Of a stretch of 12,185 nt of DNA, positions 7,101 to 12,185 are shown in pieces. The DNA comes from an uncultured Rubrivivax sp. (GTDB taxonomy: Bacteria > Pseudomonadota > Gammaproteobacteria > Burkholderiales > Burkholderiaceae_C): the NCBI GenBank assembly GCA_937975735.1, contig CALJUI010000110.1, forward strand, positions 1 through 12,185. Direction: 5' to 3'. The notes under the pieces were generated by a model. It saw only the letters and a list, made by a program, of their open reading frames with translations. It had not been told where the DNA came from and made no database searches. Within the stretch, counting starts at the first letter, position 1, and each line of letters begins with the position of its first letter. A program made the position numbers and the translations under genes.

Positions 7101-7441
7101 CCATCACGCTGTACGGCATCCCGAACTGCGACACCGTCAGGCGGGCCCGCGCCTGGCTGGCCGACCGGCACATCGACGCCGCTTTCCACGACTTCAAGAA
7201 GCAGGGCCTGCCACCGGCCGAGCTCGACCGCTGGATCGCCGAACTCGGCTGGGAGGCGCTGCTGAACCGCCGCGGCACCACCTGGCGCCGGCTGGACGAG
7301 GCCGAGCGGAACGCGGTGACCGGCGCCGCCGCCGCACGCCGGCTGATGCTCGCCCAGCCCAGCCTGGTGAAGCGGCCGGTGGTCGACTGGCACGGCCGGC
7401 TGACGGTCGGCTTCGACCCCGCCGGCTGGCCGCCGCGCTGA
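7097..7441 (+). CDS. ArsC/Spx-family YffB-like thioredoxin-fold protein
   Basis: A 114-residue member of the arsenate reductase (ArsC)-related branch that includes E. coli YffB. It begins TITLYGIPNCDTVRRARAWL, with Cys11 in the position of the ArsC catalytic cysteine. LGWEALLNRRGTTWRRLDE (50-68) is the typical YffB middle segment, and LVKRPVV carries Arg93 in the place of the ArsC oxyanion-binding arginine. There is no CxxC, which argues against an Spx-type redox switch. YffB-type proteins are often labelled arsenate reductase, but arsenate reduction is unproven for the branch and no ars genes are nearby; a glutathione-dependent thiol reductase role has been proposed. The ATG at 7097 overlaps the lipoprotein stop by four bases. 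It is convergent with the GGDEF gene, 7 bases apart. Confidence 0.9.
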   Translation: MTITLYGIPNCDTVRRARAWLADRHIDAAFHDFKKQGLPPAELDRWIAELGWEALLNRRGTTWRRLDEAERNAVTGAAAARRLMLAQPSLVKRPVVDWHGRLTVGFDPAGWPPR

Positions 7442-7448
7442 ACGCCGC

Positions 7449-9341
7449 TCAGACCTCCGCGGCGGCCCGAGTCGCCGCCGGAACGGCCGGCGGCTCGCTC
7501 TCGACGCGGTTGCGGCCGCCGGCCTTGGCAGCGTAGAGCGCGCGGTCGGCGCGGCGCAGCATCGCGCTGGCGTTGTCGCCGATCGCCGACACCGTGACGC
7601 CGACGCTGGCGGTGACCGGGCCCGGCAGGCCGATGTGCGACAGGTCGATCGCCTCGATCGCGCGGCGCAGCACCTCGGCGTGCGCCTCGGCGCCCATCAT
7701 CGGCGCGTCCGGCAGCACGACGACGAATTCCTCGCCGCCGAGGCGGCCGAAGAAGGCGTCCGCCGGCGCCGTCTCGCGCAGCACGGCGGCGGCGCCGCGC
7801 AGCACCTCGTCGCCGGCCGGGTGGCCGTGGCCGTCGTTGATGCGCTTGAAGTGGTCGAGGTCGACGATCAGCAGCGCGCAGGCGCCGCCGCGGCGCAGCC
7901 GCTGGTCCAGCCGGGACAGCACGTCGCGCCGGTTCGGCAGCTCGGTCAGCTCGTCGGTCAGCGCCAGCCGCCGCATCGCCAGCTTGCCGTGGCGCTGGCG
8001 CCAGGCGAGCAGGGCCAGCAAGGTCAGCAGCACCGCGCCCAGCGCGACCGTGGCCGAGCGCAGCCGGCCGGCCAGCCGCTCCTGCTCGAGCGCGTAGGCG
8101 GTCGCCGCCTGCTCGCGCTGCAGCAGGTGCATCGCCTGCTCGCGCGCGTTGCCGTCGTACTCGACCTTCAGCGTCGCGAAGCGCTCGTCGACCTGGCGGC
8201 GCAGCAGCTCCTCGGTCAGCTCGCGCGCCGCGCGCTGCTGCTCGAAGGCCGCGCGCCAGTCGGCCTGCTCGACCATCAGCCGGGCCAGGGCCTCGTGCGT
8301 GCGCACGCGCTCGGCCGGCGAGTCGGCCGCCTTGAACACCGCCAGCGCCTCGTTCAATGCCGCCAACGCCTCGCCGGCGCGGCGCAGCTGGGACAGCGCG
8401 ATGCCGCGTTGCAGCTGGATCTGCGCGCGCAGCCGCGCGTCGGGCACCTCGCGCTGCATCGCCGCGGCGCGGTCCAGCAGGGCCAGCGCCTCGGTCGGCC
8501 GGCCGCGCGCGTTGTGCACGCTGGCCAGGCCGCGCAGCGCATAGACCTCGCCGCGCCGGTAGGCCAGCGACTGCGCCAGCGCCATGCACTGCGCGAAGGC
8601 GTGCTCGGCGGCGCCCCAGTCGCCCAGGTTCTCGAGCACGCGGCCGAGGTTGTGCTGCGTCACCAATTGCTCGCGGGTCAGCCCGGCGGCGGCCTGCGCC
8701 TTCAGCGCCGCCTCGAAGTACTGGCGCGCCTGCGCGTGGTCGCCCAGCCGGTTGTACAGGATCGCGATCGCGTTCTGCACCGTCGTCGCATGGCCTTCCT
8801 TGCCGAGCTGCCGGAACAGCGCGTGCGCGCGCTTCAGGTCCGACAGCCCGGAGGCGAACTCGGCACGCAGGCTCCGCAGATGACCACGGCGGTACAGCGC
8901 CTCGGCCAGGTACTCGTCGTCCTTGGCCGCCTCGGCGGTGACGACGGCCTGCTCGTACAGCGTCATCGCGCCGGCGCTGTCGCCGCCGTTCTCCTGCAGG
9001 TCGCCTTCGCAGGCCAGCAGCCGGGCGCGCAGGCCGGCGCGCTGCACCTGCGGCAGCAGCGCGCGGGCGGCGGCCAGGTGGCGTTCGGCGTCGCCGCGCG
9101 AGCGCTCGGCGTGGTGCTCGCACAGCAGCAGGTGGGCCCAGACGCCGAGGTCGGCGTCCGGCGCCGAAGCCAGGCCCTGCAGCGCCTGTTCGGCGAGCTG
9201 GCGGCTCTCCTCGGGATCGACCCGGACCTGCGACTCGCTGCGCTCGACGAGGTCGCGCACCGTCGGGTCGGCCGCGGCCGGTCCGGCCCCGCACGCGAGG
9301 GCGATGACCAGCAGCAGACGGGCGCTCGGCGGCATCGGCAT
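7449..9341 (-). CDS. Membrane diguanylate cyclase with periplasmic TPR repeats and GGDEF domain
   Basis: A 630-residue signalling protein predicted to make cyclic di-GMP from two GTP. Residues 1-24 look like a Sec signal peptide (cleavage after PAAA). Residues about 35-370 are alpha-helical, Ala/Leu-rich TPR-like repeats (for example NAIAILYNRLGDHAQARQYF and HNLGRVLENLGDWGAAEHAF), predicted periplasmic. A coiled-coil-like stretch (about 371-425) leads to one membrane segment at about 428-447. The cytoplasmic GGDEF domain follows: DELTELPNRR at 463-472, DLDHFKRINDGHGHPAGD at 494-511, the active-site GGEEF at 535-539 and SVGV at 579-582. These residues fit an active cyclase. The RxxD inhibitory site is absent (PADA occupies the place). 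The start overlaps the alkC stop (TGATG), implying coupled translation. The TPR ligand is unknown. Confidence 0.93.
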   Translation of the reverse strand: MPMPPSARLLLVIALACGAGPAAADPTVRDLVERSESQVRVDPEESRQLAEQALQGLASAPDADLGVWAHLLLCEHHAERSRGDAERHLAAARALLPQVQRAGLRARLLACEGDLQENGGDSAGAMTLYEQAVVTAEAAKDDEYLAEALYRRGHLRSLRAEFASGLSDLKRAHALFRQLGKEGHATTVQNAIAILYNRLGDHAQARQYFEAALKAQAAAGLTREQLVTQHNLGRVLENLGDWGAAEHAFAQCMALAQSLAYRRGEVYALRGLASVHNARGRPTEALALLDRAAAMQREVPDARLRAQIQLQRGIALSQLRRAGEALAALNEALAVFKAADSPAERVRTHEALARLMVEQADWRAAFEQQRAARELTEELLRRQVDERFATLKVEYDGNAREQAMHLLQREQAATAYALEQERLAGRLRSATVALGAVLLTLLALLAWRQRHGKLAMRRLALTDELTELPNRRDVLSRLDQRLRRGGACALLIVDLDHFKRINDGHGHPAGDEVLRGAAAVLRETAPADAFFGRLGGEEFVVVLPDAPMMGAEAHAEVLRRAIEAIDLSHIGLPGPVTASVGVTVSAIGDNASAMLRRADRALYAAKAGGRNRVESEPPAVPAATRAAAEV

Positions 9342-10477
9342 CAGTCGTCCAGCGTCAGCTCGAATTCGGCATGGGCGACCACCCGCCCGTTGATGCGCAC
9401 GTCGATCGCGTGGCGCCCGGCATGGTACCTGCGCGTGGTGACCGGGCGCATCGAGTGGCGGCGGCTGAGCGTGCGGTGCTCGCCGGCCTTCAAGTCGATC
9501 TCCCAGCCCTTGAAGACCTTCGGCGTGCGGCCGCCGTTCGCCTTGACGTGGTGGACCGCGTAGTCGATCGCGAGGCGCTGCGCGCGGCGGGCGCTGGATG
9601 CCAGCCGAAGCGTGACTTGCAGGGTGTCACCGACCGTGACGGCGGCCGGGTCGACCGTCAGTTCGGCCTCGCCGCGCCAGGCGCCGCCCAGGCCGAAGGC
9701 GCGCAGGATGCGCGCATCGCCCTGCTTGATCCGTGTGCGGCAGGCGTGGCGCAGCAGCGCGGCGCGCGCCGGGGAAGCGCCCGGCAGATGGCGCTCGACC
9801 CACTCGGCCAGCAGCGCCGGGTGGTCCTTGGCGATGTCGTTCAGGTGGTTGGCGACGCTGCGCCGCACGTACTCGCTGGTGTCGTCCTGCAGCGCGGCGA
9901 GGATCGGCAGCGCCGGCGACGGGTCGTCGATCAGTGCCTTCAGCTGCAGGCCCCAGGGCAGGCGCGGGCGGCTGCCTTCGCTGCACAGGCGGCGCACGTG
10001 CGCGCTGGGATCGGTCGTCCAGCGCTGCAGCGTCGCCAGCGTCAGCGCAGGGTGCGCGACGATGAAGGGCCGGATCGCGAACTCGGCGCTGAAACGCTGC
10101 GTGATCGCGTGCAGGCAGGCGAGGGCGCGCTTCGCGTGATCGATGCCGCGGCGCGCGACGAACTCGCCCACCGGCCACAAGGCCCAGCCCTCCAGGCCGT
10201 CGCGCAGCGGCTCGTCGCTGCCGAGCCGGTCGTCGGGCCAGGGCGGCGCGAGCGCGGCCTCGATCACCTCGGCGGCGGCGGCGAAGTCCCCGGGCAGCGT
10301 GGCTTCCAGCGCATCGGCGATCTGCATCGCGCGCGCCTTCATCTCCAGCGCGTCGAGCCCGCGCGCGGCGCGGCGGCGGAACGCGGTGGCGTCGAAGCCC
10401 GGCGCCGCGCGCTGCAGGTGCGCCGCCATGCGCTCGATCAGCGCGCGGTTCAGGAAGGTCTTGAAGGGCTCAGCCAA
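9341..10477 (-). CDS. alkC: AlkC-type DNA alkylation repair glycosylase with C-terminal Ig-like domain
   Basis: A DNA glycosylase of the AlkC/AlkD HEAT-like-repeat superfamily, which removes N-alkylated bases such as 3-methyladenine without flipping them out of the helix. The 378-residue protein opens [20 protein letters not shown]. It carries the AlkC-type segments EFAIRPFIVAHP (132-143), HVRRLCSEGSRPRLPWG (160-176) and SEYVRRSVANHLNDIAKDHP (201-220). Residues about 270-378 are beta-rich (AELTVDPAAVTVGDTLQVTL and onward), consistent with the Ig-like domain known in one AlkC subgroup. The start is a TTG at 10477, inside the P450 stop region (8-base overlap), with GGTGA 3 bases upstream that pairs with the 16S tail; the MAEPFK opening supports it. 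An ATG at 10429 would cut off the conserved N-terminus. Expression is probably tied to the upstream P450. Confidence 0.88.
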   Translation of the reverse strand: MAEPFKTFLNRALIERMAAHLQRAAPGFDATAFRRRAARGLDALEMKARAMQIADALEATLPGDFAAAAEVIEAALAPPWPDDRLGSDEPLRDGLEGWALWPVGEFVARRGIDHAKRALACLHAITQRFSAEFAIRPFIVAHPALTLATLQRWTTDPSAHVRRLCSEGSRPRLPWGLQLKALIDDPSPALPILAALQDDTSEYVRRSVANHLNDIAKDHPALLAEWVERHLPGASPARAALLRHACRTRIKQGDARILRAFGLGGAWRGEAELTVDPAAVTVGDTLQVTLRLASSARRAQRLAIDYAVHHVKANGGRTPKVFKGWEIDLKAGEHRTLSRRHSMRPVTTRRYHAGRHAIDVRINGRVVAHAEFELTLDD

Positions 10478-11675
10478 GGGTCACCGGCAGCGCGCTGAAG
10501 CCGCGGAAGCGCACCCGGCGGTCGCGGCGCGGCGGCCCGGCGAGGTCGATCTTCGGGTAGCGCGCCAGCAGCGCGCCGATCGCGATCCTGGCTTCCAGCC
10601 GCGCCACGTTCATGCCCGAGCAGGCGTGCGCGCCGTGGCCGAAGGCGAGGTGGCGGTTCGGCTTGCGGCCGACGTCGAGCCGGTCGGGGTGGTCGAATTC
10701 GGCCGGGTCGCGGTTCGCCGCCCCGATGGCCAGCGTCAGAAAGTGGCCGGCCGGGATGTCGACGCCACCGATCGTCATCGGCGCGGTCGTCAGCCGGTTG
10801 TTCAGCTGCAGCGGGCTCTCGAAGCGCAGCAGCTCCTCGACGGCGGTCGGCATCAGCGCCGGGTCGGCGGCCAGGCGCTCCAGCTGGTCGCGATGGGTCA
10901 TCAGCGCGTGCAGCCCGTTGCCGATCAGGTTGCTCGTCGTCTCGTGGCCGGCGTTGAGCAGGAAGATGCAGTTGTGCAGCAGCTCGGCCTCGCTGAACTG
11001 CTCGCCGCCGTCGCCCTGGATCAGCCTCGTCAGCACGTCGGCCTCGGCGTCGCCGGGATGCGCGCGGCGATCGGCGACGAGGCCGCGCAGGTAGGCCAGG
11101 AAATCGGTCGTCGCGGCATTGGCGCGGGCCAGCAGCGCGGCATCGGGCGCCGGCTCGAGCGCGGAGAGGATCGCCAGCGACCAGCCGCGCAGCGGCGCGC
11201 GGTCGGCGGCCGGGATGTCGAGCAGGTTGCCGATCACGTCGACCGGGATCGCCGCCGCGAAGTGCTCGATCAGGTCCGGCGCCGGCTGATCGGCCAGGCG
11301 GTCGAGCAGACCGTCGACCAAGGCCACCAGCCCGGGCTCCATGCGCGCGATCGCACGCTGGTTCAGCGCCCCCATCAGCAGCCGGCGCACCCGCGTGTGC
11401 AGCGGCGGGTCGTTGAAGACCAGGCTGGTCGTGTGGTGCTCGTAGATCGGGCTGCCGACGCCGAGCTTCGGGCCGAACTCGCGCTGCTTGTCGGAGCTGA
11501 CGTCGGCGCTGCGGTAGACCGCGTGGACATCCGCGTAGCCGGTCAGCAGCCAGGCGTTGTCGGCCAGCCGGTGCACCGGCGCCTGCGTGCGCAGCGCCGC
11601 GTAGACCGGGTAGGGGTCGTCGATGAAGCCGGGCGGCGGGTCGGTGAGGCGGAAGCCGCGGACGGACTCGGGCAT
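10470..11675 (-). CDS. Bacterial class I-type cytochrome P450
   Basis: A soluble heme-thiolate monooxygenase of 401 residues, the usual bacterial size, with no membrane anchor. Landmarks in order: [13 protein letters not shown] near the N-terminus; [14 protein letters not shown] (87-100), the C-helix region; the I-helix oxygen-activation motif NAGHETTSN (241-249, Ala242-Gly243 and Thr246-Thr247); the K-helix ExxR at Glu281-Arg284; and the heme loop [10 protein letters not shown] (345-354), with Cys352 as the axial ligand. All catalytic residues are intact. The substrate cannot be read from sequence. No ferredoxin or ferredoxin reductase partner is in the window; the nearby [2Fe-2S] protein is of the molybdenum-hydroxylase type, not a P450 ferredoxin. 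The ATG at 11675 has no Shine-Dalgarno but a promoter-like sequence just upstream. It is the first gene of the three-gene minus-strand run. Confidence 0.94.
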   Translation of the reverse strand: MPESVRGFRLTDPPPGFIDDPYPVYAALRTQAPVHRLADNAWLLTGYADVHAVYRSADVSSDKQREFGPKLGVGSPIYEHHTTSLVFNDPPLHTRVRRLLMGALNQRAIARMEPGLVALVDGLLDRLADQPAPDLIEHFAAAIPVDVIGNLLDIPAADRAPLRGWSLAILSALEPAPDAALLARANAATTDFLAYLRGLVADRRAHPGDAEADVLTRLIQGDGGEQFSEAELLHNCIFLLNAGHETTSNLIGNGLHALMTHRDQLERLAADPALMPTAVEELLRFESPLQLNNRLTTAPMTIGGVDIPAGHFLTLAIGAANRDPAEFDHPDRLDVGRKPNRHLAFGHGAHACSGMNVARLEARIAIGALLARYPKIDLAGPPRRDRRVRFRGFSALPVTLG

Positions 11676-11713
11676 GGGCGAAGTCTAGTGGCCGGCGTGG
11701 CGCGTTCGTTCAA
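11676..11713 (-). promoter_or_regulatory. Possible P450-operon promoter (-35 TTGAAC, -10 TAGACT)
   Basis: On the minus strand TTGAAC (11713-11708) matches the -35 consensus at four of six positions. TAGACT (11687-11682) matches the -10 at four of six, but the spacer is 20 bases; the shifted hexamer ACTAGA gives 18. TAGACT ends 6 bases before the ATG at 11675, and those bases (TCGCCC) hold no Shine-Dalgarno, so the mRNA could be leaderless or nearly so. Prediction by eye only. Confidence 0.35.
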
Positions 11714-11731
11714 GACGCGGCCCTGGCCGGC

Positions 11732-11744
11732 GCGCAGACTGCGC
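11732..11744. promoter_or_regulatory. Perfect dyad between the P450 and the molybdenum hydroxylase gene
   Basis: GCGCAG and CTGCGC form a perfect inverted repeat around a single central A. It lies 19 bases upstream of the P450's possible -35 and 45 bases before the ATG at 11790, near the middle of the 114-base divergent region. That position would suit an operator controlling one or both sides. In DNA this GC-rich a 6+6 dyad can arise by chance, and no regulator gene is in the window. Confidence 0.25.
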
Positions 11745-11789
11745 CGCACCACGTCACGGCATACCCCCACCGCGCGGGAGATCGACACC

Positions 11790-12185
11790 ATGCAACTGAG
11801 GATCAACGGGCAGGCCACCACGCTGCCCGACGGCTGGCAGGACGAGACGCTGCTGTCGCTGCTGCGAGAGGCGCTCGGCCTCGTCGGCACCAAGTACGGC
11901 TGCGGCCTCGGGCAGTGCGGCGCCTGCACGGTGCTCGTCGACGGCCAGCCGCTGCGCAGCTGCGTGACGCCGGCGGCGGCCGTGGCTGGCCGCGACGTCA
12001 CCACGGTCGAGGGCCTGGCGGCCGCGGACGGCAGCCTGCACCCGGTGCAGCAGGCCTGGCTGGACGAGGCCGTGCCGCAGTGCGGCTACTGCCAGGCGGG
12101 CCAGATCATGGCCACCGTGGCGCTGCTGCAGGCGGTGCCGCGGCCCGACGCCTCGGCGGTCGACGCCGCGCTGGCGCCGCACCTT
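11790..12185 (+). CDS. [2Fe-2S] small subunit of a molybdenum hydroxylase, isoquinoline 1-oxidoreductase alpha-like (partial, 3' end outside window)
   Basis: The electron-transfer subunit of a xanthine oxidase/isoquinoline oxidoreductase-family molybdoenzyme; it carries two [2Fe-2S] clusters that pass electrons from the molybdenum cofactor subunit. 132 residues are visible. The N-terminal plant-type ferredoxin domain has Cys38, Cys43, Cys46 ([17 protein letters not shown]) and Cys58. The helical C-terminal domain has Cys98 and Cys101 in [11 protein letters not shown], typical of the IorA branch. The second cysteine pair (CxC) would lie just past the window edge; family members are about 150-160 residues, so only about 20 are missing. 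The ATG at 11790 has GGGAG (11776-11780) 9 bases upstream. The large molybdopterin subunit is expected downstream, outside the window. The substrate (N-heterocycle, aldehyde or other) cannot be told. Confidence 0.93.
   Translation, partial: MQLRINGQATTLPDGWQDETLLSLLREALGLVGTKYGCGLGQCGACTVLVDGQPLRSCVTPAAAVAGRDVTTVEGLAAADGSLHPVQQAWLDEAVPQCGYCQAGQIMATVALLQAVPRPDASAVDAALAPHL

Noticed and set aside
7097..7441. Arsenate reductase as a definite function
   Set aside because: Only the family fold and Cys11/Arg93 positions are seen; the sequence is nearer to YffB and there are no ars genes nearby.
7460..7480. 7-bp hairpin CGGCGGC/GCCGCCG near the end of the GGDEF gene
   Set aside because: It lies within the coding sequence, has no T tract, and such GC repeats are common by chance in this DNA.
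7449..9341. Lipoprotein signal in the GGDEF protein (ALAC at residues 24-27 of its leader-like start, actually residues 14-17)
   Set aside because: The -3 position is Ala rather than the usual Leu, and the ordinary Sec cleavage after PAAA fits better; the correct location of ALAC is residues 14-17.
11790..12185. [2Fe-2S] protein as the P450's ferredoxin
   Set aside because: The second cysteine domain ([11 protein letters not shown]) identifies a molybdenum hydroxylase subunit, and the gene is divergent from the P450.

Overview
The window is very GC-rich and densely packed with bacterial genes. GC-rich codon use and the gene families (STAS-fused MlaE permease, DUF938 methyltransferase, FadE-type acyl-CoA dehydrogenase, class II fumarase, YffB-type ArsC relative, isoquinoline oxidoreductase-like iron-sulfur subunit) suggest a proteobacterium, most likely a Burkholderiales betaproteobacterium. 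That placement is inferred from gene content; no rRNA or other phylogenetic marker is present. I see no mobile element, CRISPR array, tRNA or rRNA.

Layout. (1) 1-811, minus: the 5' part of an MlaE-type lipid-transport permease with an N-terminal STAS domain; it leaves the window at the left edge. (2) 877-5543, plus: a tight run of a LapA-domain membrane protein, a DUF938 methyltransferase, a FadE-type acyl-CoA dehydrogenase and fumarase FumC. ATGA overlaps join the first pair and the last pair. (3) 5554-6495, minus: an exported DUF3179 protein convergent with fumC. (4) 6594-7441, plus: a lipoprotein with two BamE/SmpA-like repeats, coupled by ATGA to a YffB/ArsC-like protein. (5) 7449-11675, minus: cytochrome P450, then an AlkC-type DNA glycosylase, then a TPR-GGDEF diguanylate cyclase, all overlapping at their ends. 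(6) 11790-12185, plus: the 5' part of a [2Fe-2S] subunit of a molybdenum hydroxylase, divergent from the P450.

How the genes may work together. FadE and FumC could link fatty-acid oxidation to the TCA cycle. The permease, the DUF3179 protein and the lipoprotein act at or beyond the inner membrane. The P450-AlkC-GGDEF run is the least expected grouping: it places an oxygenase, alkylation repair and c-di-GMP synthesis on what looks like one transcript. The divergent molybdenum hydroxylase subunit adds a second oxidative enzyme beside it.

Most of the window is ordinary chromosome. I found no clearly new multi-gene system. The points worth a second look are the P450-AlkC-GGDEF operon, three genes that lack a Shine-Dalgarno and carry a -10-like hexamer 6-8 bases before the ATG, a small hairpin over the LapA-like gene's ribosome binding site, and a dyad between the P450 and the molybdenum hydroxylase gene. 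No gene-free stretch exceeds 300 bases; the longest gap is 114 bases (11676-11789).
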